From a virus: DNA of 64,000 nucleotides. Below are positions 23,062 through 31,892 of the stretch, piece by piece. The DNA lies in the IMG/VR virus record IMGVR_UViG_3300032323_001214, positions 1 to 64,000 of that record; one strand, 5' to 3'. The first letter of the stretch is position 1, and each line of letters starts with the position of its first letter. A program made the position numbers and the translations under genes. Below the pieces are notes generated by a model. It saw only the letters and a program-made list of their open reading frames with translations, did not search any database and was not told the origin of the DNA.

Positions 23062-24174
23062 TTAAATATTTGGTAATTCTTCGTAATCCAATGATTCGGA
23101 CATAATTCCTATTACATAGTTAGTACTCTCTGTTTCTTGAAGGGCAGACTGCTTCTTACTAGTGTCAGAGTGCTTGTTAAACCACGGGATAGGTGTAGCT
23201 TTTGGTGATGGATTGTTATATCTAATCCCAATCTGTTTCAACGCATCGTGCGCTGTGTAGTCCACAAAGTCTTTCAATACTGTTGCGTTCAAGCCAATTA
23301 CAGGACCCATCTTAAACAGATAGTCTGCCCACTTTTTTTCTTCACGAATAACATCCAGATAAAGTTGATATACTTCTGCTTCGCATTCAATTTTAGCCTG
23401 TGCAAAGCGAGTATCTTCTTTGATTACTTGATTAATCAAATAAGCTGTCCAACCTTTATGTAACAATTCGTCTTGTAAAATCAAGCTGATGATATTGCCG
23501 TTGCCAATAAATATTTTGTTTTCAACCATTGCTAGACTTGTAGCAAATGATACCATAAAGCGGAATGCTTCTAATGCGTAACTGGCATTGAGTGCCATCC
23601 AAATTGCCCTTACGTGATCTCTTTCACTAACATGCCCTACTTCATCATTGCTTATTTCTTTGATACAATTTAGTTTATGCAAGTCATCGTAATACTTGCC
23701 TACACTAGACGCCATGCTGATAATTTCTTGCGTGTCGTGGATTGTGTTGAATACTTCCTTAGGTACGTTGTAGATGTTACGAATGATGTGGCTGTAGCTA
23801 CGACTATGAATATTAGTTTCAAAGAAACTCCAGTTATAAATCAATGCTTCTAGTTCAGGCAATGATACAACAGGAGAAAACACTTGGCTAGGTCCACGAC
23901 CTTGCAAGCTGTCTAATGCTGTTTGACGTAATAGGTTGCTAGTAAAGATATGTCTAACAGCATCGCTAGCTTCTTTGAAATCGTTGGCATCTTTAGTTAG
24001 ACTAACTTCTTCTGGTACCCAGAAGAAACCACGTGCGGTAGTTTCAAAGTCTGCAATCTTTTTATATTTTACCTCTTCAAATCTTTGAATGGTTACGGGA
24101 CCTTCCGGGTCCAAAAACATTTTTCTATTCAAATAATCTGTCTTTGTGTTTAAGTTATATTGTTGTTTTGACAT
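23062..24174 (-). CDS. nrdB: Ribonucleotide reductase small subunit, class Ia
   Basis: 370 aa, normal for NrdB. The ferritin-like four-helix core shows the WSFFETNIHSRSYSHII segment (diiron ligand E...H and the radical-bearing Tyr region), EVGHVSERDH and the later DELLHKGWT ligands. The C-terminal tail SESLDYEELPNI would dock on NrdA. AAGGAAAAAC precedes the ATG. The diiron-tyrosyl radical needs Fe and O2, which fits the general iron/oxygen profile of this phage. Confidence 0.95.
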   Translation of the reverse strand: MSKQQYNLNTKTDYLNRKMFLDPEGPVTIQRFEEVKYKKIADFETTARGFFWVPEEVSLTKDANDFKEASDAVRHIFTSNLLRQTALDSLQGRGPSQVFSPVVSLPELEALIYNWSFFETNIHSRSYSHIIRNIYNVPKEVFNTIHDTQEIISMASSVGKYYDDLHKLNCIKEISNDEVGHVSERDHVRAIWMALNASYALEAFRFMVSFATSLAMVENKIFIGNGNIISLILQDELLHKGWTAYLINQVIKEDTRFAQAKIECEAEVYQLYLDVIREEKKWADYLFKMGPVIGLNATVLKDFVDYTAHDALKQIGIRYNNPSPKATPIPWFNKHSDTSKKQSALQETESTNYVIGIMSESLDYEELPNI

Positions 24175-24183
24175 TGTTTTTCC

Positions 24184-26502
24184 TTAAAGCTTACATGCTT
24201 GGCAATCTTCTTCATCTATATCGTTAAGTCCACTTGGTAACTCTAATACAGTTTCATCTTGACTCTTGCTACCTGCTTTGTTAATTAAGCTATAGTAGAA
24301 CGTCTTTAGGCCCCAGTAGTGTGCTTGCATTAAGTTTTTAGCAATCAATGTAGTTGGGACTTTACGATCCGCAAAATGTGCAGGATTATAAAATGTGTTA
24401 GTTGAGATACTTTGGTCAACATAAGCTGCAATAACTGCCGCAGTCTTTAAGTAACCGTCACAATCTTTTTGTTCCCACATCATTTGATATTTGTTCTTCA
24501 ACTTGTGATATTCGGGAACAACTTGTACAAATGAGCCTGCTTTACTTTCTTTAACTGAAATTAAACTCATTGGCATTTCAATACCATTTGTACTATTAAT
24601 AACTACACTACTTGATTCTACAGGAGCAACTGCCATTTGTGTAGCGTTACGGACACCATAACTGCGCATCATGGCACGTAGTCCTTCCCAGTTTAGTTCT
24701 GGTTCAAAGTTAGCCAATTCATTAACACCCTTAGCACGTAATTCCCAAGGAAATACTCCTTGTCCATAGCGTGTCTTATCACTGTGTTCACAACGACCAC
24801 GTTCTTGTGCTAGTTCAACGCTGGCTTCAGTTAGATAATACGATTGATACTCCATCCAAGTTTTAACTTCTTGCAATGCATCTTTCTCACCGTACTTTAA
24901 ACTACGCTTGGCATGCCAGTAAGCTAGGTTGGTGATGCCAATACCTAGAGGACGAATTTCATCATTGCTTAACTTGCTTTGAATACTCAAAAAGTCCTGG
25001 TAATCAAGTATATTGTTAAGACTGCGGTGCAGAATACGGCAAGCCCTACGCATGTCTTCTGGGTTCCGGAACGCTCCCCAGTTGATAGATCCCAGTGTAC
25101 ATAACGCTATGCGTCCATCCTCGTCGTCTAATCTCTTAAATGAACGGGTGGGTAGTAGGATCTCGCAACACAAATTACTCTGGTAAATGGTGTGATACTC
25201 AGGATCAAATGGACCTTGATTCATCACATTGTCAATGAACACTAGATAGATGCGACCAGTGTCTGTACGTTCTTTTAAGATTCCGCTCTTGAATACTTCT
25301 TCGGCGCTCATGGACTTCTTACGCAAGCCCTTTTGTTTTTCATATTTTACATATAGTTCTTCAAACTTTTCAGTATTTGAATAGAACGATTCATATAAGT
25401 CAGGTACTTCGTTGGGATCAAAGAACGTTATGTTTTCTTTGTTTTTGAATCGTCTCCAGAAGAAAGCACTAAGCACAACCCCATAATCCATATGACGGAC
25501 TCGGGTTTCTTCTGTTCCTTGATTGTTCTTGAGCACAATAAGATCATCAAACTGATGATGCCAAATAGGATAAAAAACTGTAGCACTTGCATTACGAATA
25601 CCTCCTTGACTGCAACTTCTTAGGTCACCGAACCACTTCTTCAAGAACGGTATCATACCAGTGTGCATAATTTCGCCACCACGAATAGGACTACCTAGTG
25701 GGCGCAATCTGCCAATCTCTAACCCAATGCCAGCACGTTTGCTAGCATACTTTGCCATCATTTCACCGCTAGCAAATATTGAGTCCAAATCATCATCACT
25801 ACGAATGAGAACGCATGAACTAAACTGCTTGGTTGGAGTACCGAGACCAGCAAGCACAGGGGTGGCAAGAGTAAAGAGACCGTCTGACGCCGCATTATAG
25901 TATTCTTTAATATAACGCATACGTGCCGCATTTGGTTCTTCTTTGTGAAAGACAGTTGCCGCGGCAACCATGTAGCGAATTTGAGGAGTTTCATAAATTT
26001 CTTTTGTTGAACGATTCTTTACTAGATACTTTTCAATCAGTTGTTCAATGGCGGCATAACTATATTGCTCGTCTTTAGAATGATCCAGCATGTCATTCAT
26101 CTTGTTCCAGTCTTCTTCAGTGTACCATTCTAATAGTTCGCTAGTGTATAATCCTACTTCTACGTTCTTTTTTACAATATCATAAAGGTGTGGAACTTCA
26201 TATGAGCCGTATACATCTTTACGCAACATTGATACACGTTGCTTACCTGCTACATATTGATAGTTAGTGTGACCTACGTCACTGTTATTTTCCACATCTA
26301 TAAGGTCTACTATGGCTCGCAATGTAATTTCATCAATTTGTTTAGTTGTAATACCATCGTAAAAATGCAATTGCGATTTAATCTCAATCATCGATGGACT
26401 AACATCCGCTATTCCCGTACAAATTTTTGCCACTTGTGTTTGCCATTTTTCTAAATCTAATGGCTCTTTCTTACCGCTTCTTTTGGTAACATTAATAATC
26501 AT
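24184..26502 (-). CDS. nrdA: Ribonucleotide reductase large subunit, class Ia
   Basis: 772 aa, close to bacterial and T4 NrdA. An N-terminal ATP-cone region (KRSGKKEPLDLEKW...) is followed by the ten-stranded barrel with FSSCVLI (active-site Cys), SNLCCEI (the N-x-C-x-E catalytic triad) and the C-terminal redox pair C767-Q-A-C770. It converts NDPs to dNDPs for phage DNA synthesis. AGGTGA lies before the ATG. No intron or inserted gene is visible. Confidence 0.96.
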   Translation of the reverse strand: MIINVTKRSGKKEPLDLEKWQTQVAKICTGIADVSPSMIEIKSQLHFYDGITTKQIDEITLRAIVDLIDVENNSDVGHTNYQYVAGKQRVSMLRKDVYGSYEVPHLYDIVKKNVEVGLYTSELLEWYTEEDWNKMNDMLDHSKDEQYSYAAIEQLIEKYLVKNRSTKEIYETPQIRYMVAAATVFHKEEPNAARMRYIKEYYNAASDGLFTLATPVLAGLGTPTKQFSSCVLIRSDDDLDSIFASGEMMAKYASKRAGIGLEIGRLRPLGSPIRGGEIMHTGMIPFLKKWFGDLRSCSQGGIRNASATVFYPIWHHQFDDLIVLKNNQGTEETRVRHMDYGVVLSAFFWRRFKNKENITFFDPNEVPDLYESFYSNTEKFEELYVKYEKQKGLRKKSMSAEEVFKSGILKERTDTGRIYLVFIDNVMNQGPFDPEYHTIYQSNLCCEILLPTRSFKRLDDEDGRIALCTLGSINWGAFRNPEDMRRACRILHRSLNNILDYQDFLSIQSKLSNDEIRPLGIGITNLAYWHAKRSLKYGEKDALQEVKTWMEYQSYYLTEASVELAQERGRCEHSDKTRYGQGVFPWELRAKGVNELANFEPELNWEGLRAMMRSYGVRNATQMAVAPVESSSVVINSTNGIEMPMSLISVKESKAGSFVQVVPEYHKLKNKYQMMWEQKDCDGYLKTAAVIAAYVDQSISTNTFYNPAHFADRKVPTTLIAKNLMQAHYWGLKTFYYSLINKAGSKSQDETVLELPSGLNDIDEEDCQACKL

Positions 26503-26512
26503 TCTTCACCTG

Positions 26513-26992
26513 TTATAGTTTTGTTTTTATGTCTGTAATATCTATCTTCTGGACTACTTTAAAATCTTGTAGATTATTACTTAGTACCGAATTGGGCCAG
26601 TAATTCAACACATATTTTGCGTTGTCAACCATGACTATAGCTACTTCTTCGCTATTATCGTCTATTGCTATACAAAAGTCAATATCATCTATGCCCGATA
26701 GTAATAGTGTATATATCATACCCAAACCGCGGGTGATGTGACAATATTGATTGTCTACTAACATTTCCCATGGATTAGGCCAAGATTGCTTATCGTGTGG
26801 ATGTAGATAATGGGATACTAAAGGTGCTCGTTGCCACCATTTGTCTATCTCTACACATTTGGTAGCAACGTCCGCGTTCTCTATTGATTTTCTTAAATCA
26901 TGCCAGCTTAATAATCTAGCATTGTAGTTGAGTTGAAATACATTAATCACAATGTACTTATCATCTGTCGTATTCTCCGTATAGTTTACCAT
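26513..26992 (-). CDS. Conserved hypothetical phage protein (159 aa)
   Basis: 159 aa with a Trp/His-rich centre (DKWWQRAPLVSHYLHPHDKQSW) and RGLGMIYTLLLSGI; no membrane helix long enough to count. Co-transcribed with nrdA, which starts about 10 nt downstream. I do not know a function. The upstream gap 26993-27063 has a TGGAGA/TCTCCA inverted repeat but no clear promoter. Confidence 0.65.
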   Translation of the reverse strand: MVNYTENTTDDKYIVINVFQLNYNARLLSWHDLRKSIENADVATKCVEIDKWWQRAPLVSHYLHPHDKQSWPNPWEMLVDNQYCHITRGLGMIYTLLLSGIDDIDFCIAIDDNSEEVAIVMVDNAKYVLNYWPNSVLSNNLQDFKVVQKIDITDIKTKL

Positions 26993-27063
26993 TTGCGTAG
27001 CCCGTAAAGGACAGGTGCAAAGGATCGTGGAGATCAGCTTCTAGCAGTTCTCCAGTTAAAATT

Positions 27064-27552
27064 TTACTCTGCCGTTAATGACCAAGCAGCAGACGGGCGC
27101 ACCGGCCAATCAGCAACAATGGTAGGTGGATTGATGGCAATGGCACGTAAAGCCAATCGGTATGCATCAAAGTCGCTACCGTTAGTCAAGTGCGGAGTCA
27201 AGTTTGGGTTGCGAACACTGGCAAGATCAGACCAATCGGTATCAAGCAACTCGGTTTTGGCGCGTGTTGCGTTGTCGGCTCTTTGCGCAACATTTCGCTC
27301 GGCAATTTCTTGTTCCGTCATATCCACAACATTCCAACTCTGAACCCATAAACCATCTTGCTGTATTGGTTGACCGGGAACAACCTTCTGATTGAGTCCG
27401 AGTTGAGGTGGTGTAGTTGCACCAACCATTACATACCCATCAGGTAGAGCATTAGGTGTCAAAGGTGACGGGAAGCTGGTGTTGGGGAACAGCGGTACGA
27501 GGCTTGGAATGGGCCACTGTACAACTTTATTATTTTCAATTTTTGCAAACAT
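27064..27552 (-). CDS. Tail fibre assembly-like protein
   Basis: 162 aa from the ATG at 27552, which has AAAAGGA about 9 nt upstream; the longer frame upstream overlaps the propeller gene and is rejected. The N-terminus MFAKIENNKVVQWPIP and the C-terminal helix with LLDTDWSDLASVRN are typical of tail-fibre assembly chaperone-like proteins (TDW motif). It probably assists folding or attachment of one of the fibres upstream. Confidence 0.7.
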   Translation of the reverse strand: MFAKIENNKVVQWPIPSLVPLFPNTSFPSPLTPNALPDGYVMVGATTPPQLGLNQKVVPGQPIQQDGLWVQSWNVVDMTEQEIAERNVAQRADNATRAKTELLDTDWSDLASVRNPNLTPHLTNGSDFDAYRLALRAIAINPPTIVADWPVRPSAAWSLTAE

Positions 27553-27566
27553 ATTATTTTTTCCTT

Positions 27567-28532
27567 TTACGGTGATGTGGCTGCTCGGCCATCGTTTCCT
27601 ACTACACAGAACGTAGACCCCGTCCACGCTATTGCTCGGGCATTACTGGACCCAAACGTAGTTGCGTTAAGCCCTGGTTGATAGGTCCATGTGACCCCAT
27701 CAGGTGATGTAGCCACTCGTCCACTATCGCCAACAGCGCAAAAAACTGTCCCTGTCCACGTTATAGCGCGGACACTAAAAAAGCTCCAAGCGGTAGAACT
27801 TAATCCGGACTGCGCCGTCCATGTAATACCGTCAGGAGAAGTAGCAATAGTAGCGGTGTCGCCGCCTGCACAAAACTGCGTACCATTCCATGCAATGGCT
27901 CGAACGACTGCTGCGTTGGGTGTTGCTCGGTATGTCCATGTAACTCCGTCAGGAGAAGTTGCAATTCTTCCATTTCCACCACCAACACAAAACAATGTTC
28001 CCGTCCAAACAATAGCGTTGACGTTGCCTATCCCGGGAGAGATAGCTCCTAGCCCAGACCTGTATGTCCATGTAACTCCGTCAGGAGAAGTTGCACAACG
28101 GTTGCCGTTTCCAACAACACAAAACTGCGTACCAGTCCATACAATAGCGTTGGCGGGCGCACCTACTCCCCATGTTCCGTTTCTAAGGCTTGTTTGGTAT
28201 GTCCATGTGATACCGTCAGGAGAAGTTGCAACTTGACCCAAACCACCTGCAACGCAAAACTGAGCACCTGTCCATGCAATACAAAGAACTTGATCTGTAT
28301 AACCGCTACTTAACAGTCCTGCTTGATATGTCCACGTAACACCATCTGGTGAAGTGGCGCAAGGGGCTTGGAGACTAATAAGAGCACCATTTCCAGCAGC
28401 GCAAAATTGAGAACCCGTCCAAGCAATGGCTTGAGCAATACTAGTACTAAAAGTAGTTGCGCTTAAACCTGCTTGGTAAGTCCATGTCTCTCCGGCCGGA
28501 ACTGTAGAACTAGTTGTATTACTACTAAACAT
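27567..28532 (-). CDS. Seven-unit beta-propeller tail protein
   Basis: 321 aa made of seven units of about 42-45 residues, each containing AIAWTG-x-x-FC...ATSPDGVTWTY. The first unit lacks the ATSP strand but begins with GETWTY, and the protein stops immediately after ATSP; the two ends would complete one blade (Velcro closure). This strongly suggests a closed seven-bladed propeller, a fold often used for carbohydrate or protein recognition. Each unit carries a Cys at the same place. It follows a large fibre gene by 2 nt, so it may be a fibre tip. Confidence 0.75.
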   Translation of the reverse strand: MFSSNTTSSTVPAGETWTYQAGLSATTFSTSIAQAIAWTGSQFCAAGNGALISLQAPCATSPDGVTWTYQAGLLSSGYTDQVLCIAWTGAQFCVAGGLGQVATSPDGITWTYQTSLRNGTWGVGAPANAIVWTGTQFCVVGNGNRCATSPDGVTWTYRSGLGAISPGIGNVNAIVWTGTLFCVGGGNGRIATSPDGVTWTYRATPNAAVVRAIAWNGTQFCAGGDTATIATSPDGITWTAQSGLSSTAWSFFSVRAITWTGTVFCAVGDSGRVATSPDGVTWTYQPGLNATTFGSSNARAIAWTGSTFCVVGNDGRAATSP

Positions 28533-28534
28533 AT

Positions 28535-29959
28535 TTACACCGTGTAGTTTTGGCCAGCATTACTGCCATACCAGTTAGTTCCGTCAGCGGTAAACACGAA
28601 TTTATCTTGTCTACTTGCTGTTGATGTTATTGTAGGTGCAGTACCACTGGGCCACTTAACAGCGGAAGGCCATGTCACAGTGCGGCCGCCGGTGCCGTCT
28701 TGCCTGAGCAGCAATGTAAAACTCTCACCAGCTGTAGCAGTCGGGAAGGTGAACGTGCAATTATTTGTCAGAGTCAATATTTGAATTGTGCCTGTTGCTG
28801 TGTCGATAGTGTAAGAAGTGCCTGTGTTGGCAGTAACCACGCCTTCTTTGTAATTGCCAGCAAGGTCGAATTTTGCTACAGGAGAATTTGTTCCAACCCC
28901 CACATTACCAGTCACAGCCAATGATGCAAGTGTACCAACACTAGTAATGTTAGGCTGTGCCGCAGTTGTTAAATTACCTGCAACAGTAGTAAATACGCCT
29001 GCAGCGGCACCAATGTTACCAACGTTAGCATTGCCAGTTACACTTAGCCCGTCGACGGCTGATAGATTACCTGATGCTATATTACCTGTTACTGCTAAAC
29101 TACTTAATGTACCAATACTTGTAATGTTAGGTTGTGCTGCTGTAGTTACTGTACCTGCAGTTGTTGCTGCACCACTTAATGTTGCTGTAATAATGTTTGC
29201 ACTAAAGCTTCCATTATTATCACGTATAACAACCGTGTTTGCTGTTGCTGCTGTCGCTGTGTTATAACCATCAAGTAAATCAGCGTTTAAATTTGCTACT
29301 TTTGTTGTTGAAATAACTACTATTGGAGCCGTGCCGTTAGCGACATTTGATTCAAATGTTGAAGCAATTACTTTGCCAACAGTATCAAAATTACCAGCAC
29401 TTGCATTACCTGTTATTGCTAATGAAGTAAGTGTACCAACACTAGTAATATTTGGCTGTGCATTAGTAATTAGTGACCCATTTAAAGTTGTTGCTACAAT
29501 ACCAGTAGCACCCAAATTACCTACATTAGCATTTCCAGTAGTATTCAATGTACCGGTGATATTTGCTCCGGAAGATGTTACTACCAATACATTAGCTACA
29601 CCTGCTACACTTGTTGTTACATTACCACTTACGCCAATAATATCAACATTACTTGTTCCGTTTGCAATACTAGAAACTGCAATATCTCCAGCAATCAATG
29701 TTCCAGTGACTGTTAGGTTTGAAACTGTCATTAAATCTGTTGTTTTATTAAACGTTAACGATGAATCTCCACCCAAAGCTCCGGCGTCATTGTATAATAT
29801 TTGAGTATTACCACCTGAAGATATACTAACAAATGATGATGTACTACCGGCTGCATCTTTCACTGCGACTTGGTTATTGGCTGTGAGAAATAAAGTACCC
29901 TTACCAGCTGCCGGTGTTGGTACGTTACCTGATGTTTCTTGTTTTAAAATTAATGACAT
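28535..29959 (-). CDS. Tail fibre protein (474 aa)
   Basis: 474 aa. The N-terminus MSLILKQETSGNVPTPAAGKG is followed by Asn/Gly/Thr-rich beta-helix-like repeats (VTGNANVGNIG, AAQPNITSVGTLASLAVTGN) shared with the giant fibres at 40-52 kb. The C-terminal domain TFTFPTATAGESFTLLLRQD...NWYGSN is a small beta tip. GATAAATA lies at 29979-29986 with AGGGG in the leader. It is the first gene of a run with the propeller gene. Confidence 0.82.
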   Translation of the reverse strand: MSLILKQETSGNVPTPAAGKGTLFLTANNQVAVKDAAGSTSSFVSISSGGNTQILYNDAGALGGDSSLTFNKTTDLMTVSNLTVTGTLIAGDIAVSSIANGTSNVDIIGVSGNVTTSVAGVANVLVVTSSGANITGTLNTTGNANVGNLGATGIVATTLNGSLITNAQPNITSVGTLTSLAITGNASAGNFDTVGKVIASTFESNVANGTAPIVVISTTKVANLNADLLDGYNTATAATANTVVIRDNNGSFSANIITATLSGAATTAGTVTTAAQPNITSIGTLSSLAVTGNIASGNLSAVDGLSVTGNANVGNIGAAAGVFTTVAGNLTTAAQPNITSVGTLASLAVTGNVGVGTNSPVAKFDLAGNYKEGVVTANTGTSYTIDTATGTIQILTLTNNCTFTFPTATAGESFTLLLRQDGTGGRTVTWPSAVKWPSGTAPTITSTASRQDKFVFTADGTNWYGSNAGQNYTV

Positions 29960-29978
29960 TTATTACCCCTAATACATG

Positions 29979-29986
29979 TATTTATC
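29979..29986 (-). promoter_or_regulatory. Late promoter GATAAATA
   Basis: Minus strand, 19 nt before the fibre gene ATG at 29959. A second copy stands 45 bp upstream. Confidence 0.68.
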
Positions 29987-30023
29987 TTTTTTGGATCCAC
30001 ACACGTGATTAAAATTATATGTA

Positions 30024-30031
30024 TATTTATC
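30024..30031 (-). promoter_or_regulatory. Second upstream late promoter GATAAATA
   Basis: Same motif as 29979-29986; a tandem pair in front of the 474-aa fibre gene. Confidence 0.55.
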
Positions 30032-30062
30032 TTTTAAGTTTTGGGGAAAACGTCAAGTAATT

Positions 30063-30422
30063 TTAACTTGTTCTATCCCAACTTAATGTATCTTCATTCC
30101 ACACATATATTTCACCATCAGTTGGCATACTGACTGGTGCGTCCCAGTGACATGTACCTTCATTTAATATCCACGAATTGTATGGTTTAGGGGGTATGAA
30201 TGCTTGTCTTGCTCTGTCGAAAGTATAACCTATTCCGGCAAAGTTTTTTCTAAAACTAGCATTATAACTTGTTTGTACCCAAAAACCACCTAACAGTGAT
30301 TCGCAAAATCGAATACCTTTACTTTCACTTTCTTGTCCATTTTCGTCAAGTAATTCAGTGTTATTAACTACTATAACTTGTTGAACTATATTGTTACTGT
30401 CTATTTGTGCAAAATGTGCCAT
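30063..30422 (-). CDS. Conserved phage tail-associated protein (119 aa)
   Basis: 119 aa. MAHFAQIDSNNIVQQVIVVNN followed by FCESLLGGFWVQTSYN, FRKNFAGIGYTFD and FIPPKPYNSWILNE are a widely conserved phage signature found beside tail-fibre genes; function unknown. A TATAAATA promoter (30483-30490) lies about 60 bp upstream, and a purine-rich GAAAGAAAA precedes the ATG. Confidence 0.78.
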   Translation of the reverse strand: MAHFAQIDSNNIVQQVIVVNNTELLDENGQESESKGIRFCESLLGGFWVQTSYNASFRKNFAGIGYTFDRARQAFIPPKPYNSWILNEGTCHWDAPVSMPTDGEIYVWNEDTLSWDRTS

Positions 30423-30482
30423 AGTTTTCTTTCATGTTCTATTACAATATTATGCTTTTTGCAAGCTTGTTTTTGCCATGAA

Positions 30483-30490
30483 TATTTATA
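30483..30490 (-). promoter_or_regulatory. Late promoter TATAAATA
   Basis: Minus strand. Three bases downstream is a 9-codon open frame (starts MAKTSLQ, then stop), and 60 nt downstream the 119-aa gene starts. Confidence 0.65.
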
Positions 30491-30722
30491 TATTTTTTAC
30501 TATAGCCAACAGTTCTTCACTGTTCTGTGCCGCGTCTATTGTAGTTTGAATTGTCGTGTACTTGTCACGTATTGACTGACGTTGTGCTTCTACTGCTTGA
30601 GTATCAGTGCCTGGAATTTGTTTCATAATCACTTCATCAAGTGGTTTGAATTCTTCACTACGTTTTTGTCTACGAATATCGTGACTAATTGTTTTTGCTT
30701 TGTTTAAGTTGATTGTTATCAT
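30486..30722 (-). CDS. Small helical phage protein (78 aa)
   Basis: 78 aa: MITINLNKAKTISHDIRRQKRSEEF followed by a charged helix and a C-terminal helix (AQNSEELLAIVKNI). Short proteins of this pattern accompany tail-fibre genes in many myophages; the exact role is unknown. AAGGAA precedes the ATG. Its stop codon lies within the promoter of the next gene. Confidence 0.7.
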   Translation of the reverse strand: MITINLNKAKTISHDIRRQKRSEEFKPLDEVIMKQIPGTDTQAVEAQRQSIRDKYTTIQTTIDAAQNSEELLAIVKNI

Positions 30723-30731
30723 GTTATTTCC

Positions 30732-31223
30732 TTATTGACCAAATGGTTCGGCTATTTGCATATAGGTATCTAAACCCCCAGTGTTATATGTCCTTACTAA
30801 GGTGGAAAACACAAACAGTTCGAGATAATCAGTAGTTCCATTACAATACGCATAGGCTTGTCCACCGATAGCTAATACTCCCCCGTTTGTATCAGAACCA
30901 ACGGCGCGTATCAATGAGCCGTTTTTTGCTACAGCAAGTGCTGCCGGACCAGTAGCAGTAGTTCTAATACGTCCGCCGAAATTAAAAAACCCAGGCATCG
31001 TTGGCCTAAATCTTTTATTAGTATTATCCCACCAACCTGCAGTGTCTCCATCGGCAGTATCTATTGGAACTTTTTGCCACCCAGCAGTAGTAGTGTTAGC
31101 TGTCCCTACTAAAATAACAGTGCTACAAAATATCCCGCGTACTGGATTACTACTCACTGTCAATGAATCAGATGCTAATGCAGGACTAGTTATCCCAGTT
31201 GATCCATTTAAAGTAATTGGCAT
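30732..31223 (-). CDS. Small tail tip/fibre protein
   Basis: 163 aa from the ATG at 31223 (AAGGAAT upstream). It begins MPITLNGSTGITSPALASDS, an N-terminus shared with the gene at 31445-31888, and continues with Thr/Gly/Ala-rich beta strands, a jelly-roll-like pattern (TMPGFFNFGGRIRTTATG). Probably a short receptor-binding tip protein. The frame extends upstream to 31307 but that part overlaps the next gene and is not used. Confidence 0.72.
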   Translation of the reverse strand: MPITLNGSTGITSPALASDSLTVSSNPVRGIFCSTVILVGTANTTTAGWQKVPIDTADGDTAGWWDNTNKRFRPTMPGFFNFGGRIRTTATGPAALAVAKNGSLIRAVGSDTNGGVLAIGGQAYAYCNGTTDYLELFVFSTLVRTYNTGGLDTYMQIAEPFGQ

Positions 31224-31227
31224 ATGT

Positions 31228-31434
31228 TTATTCCTTAAAGGGTGCGTCTGTGAAATCTGCTTGCCATGCATCTCGAAAGGTTCTGTCAGTGGGTATATCA
31301 CTAACATCTATCACTAGGTAAGGTTTACCACTAGGTACCGCACGTAATGCTTCTATTTGTTCTATACCGGGTGCTGGTACCACAACGGCTACGCCGTCTG
31401 TGTCATTGGGGTAAATTATTCTATATGTTGTCAT
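31228..31434 (-). CDS. Small fibre-associated protein, copy A
   Basis: 68 aa from the ATG at 31434. MTTYRIIYPND-DGVAVVVPAPG...GKPYLVIDVSDIPTDRTFRDAWQADF. The RTFRDAWQADF end is found in small phage proteins next to tail fibres. Nearly identical in sequence to the gene at 31893-32099, so the pair arose by duplication. Confidence 0.72.
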   Translation of the reverse strand: MTTYRIIYPNDTDGVAVVVPAPGIEQIEALRAVPSGKPYLVIDVSDIPTDRTFRDAWQADFTDAPFKE

Positions 31435-31444
31435 TTTATTTTCT

Positions 31445-31888
31445 TCAAATAAATACTGCTGCATTCATGCTTTCATAATCCGCGTAGCCATTATTACCAG
31501 CAGTAGAATAGGTAGAATTTAACTCTACGTGGGTGGTAGTTTTATTACTTGCACGTTCCCAAAAACTAAGTGCGGCTGTATCATCTGCTAATCTACCACT
31601 AGTTCCTAAGGTCATATATAAATTAGATGATAGTGCATTTGTAAAATTTAGCTGGTATCGTCCGGCGCCAAAATCAGTTATAGTAGACACATTAAATGCT
31701 GCACGAATGGCAACTGTACCGGTTCCGTTGAAGTTTACCCATGCTCTACAAAAGGTACCGATTTGAATACCGCTCGTATTCTGAATAGTTGGTGGATTAC
31801 CGGTATCGGATCTAATTACTGATGTATTAAAAATATTACCTGAATCAGGAAGAGTTATTCCAGTTGACCCATTTAAAGTAATTGGCAT
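31445..31888 (-). CDS. Small tail tip/fibre protein
   Basis: 147 aa, starting MPITLNGSTGITLPDSGN like 30732-31223 but with a different body. IGTFCRAWVNFNGTGTVAIRAAFNVS and a terminal beta segment make it a homologue of 32109-32561. AAGGAAT before the ATG. It is likely a receptor-binding tip whose N-terminus has been exchanged between paralogues. Confidence 0.75.
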   Translation of the reverse strand: MPITLNGSTGITLPDSGNIFNTSVIRSDTGNPPTIQNTSGIQIGTFCRAWVNFNGTGTVAIRAAFNVSTITDFGAGRYQLNFTNALSSNLYMTLGTSGRLADDTAALSFWERASNKTTTHVELNSTYSTAGNNGYADYESMNAAVFI

Positions 31889-31892
31889 ATAG

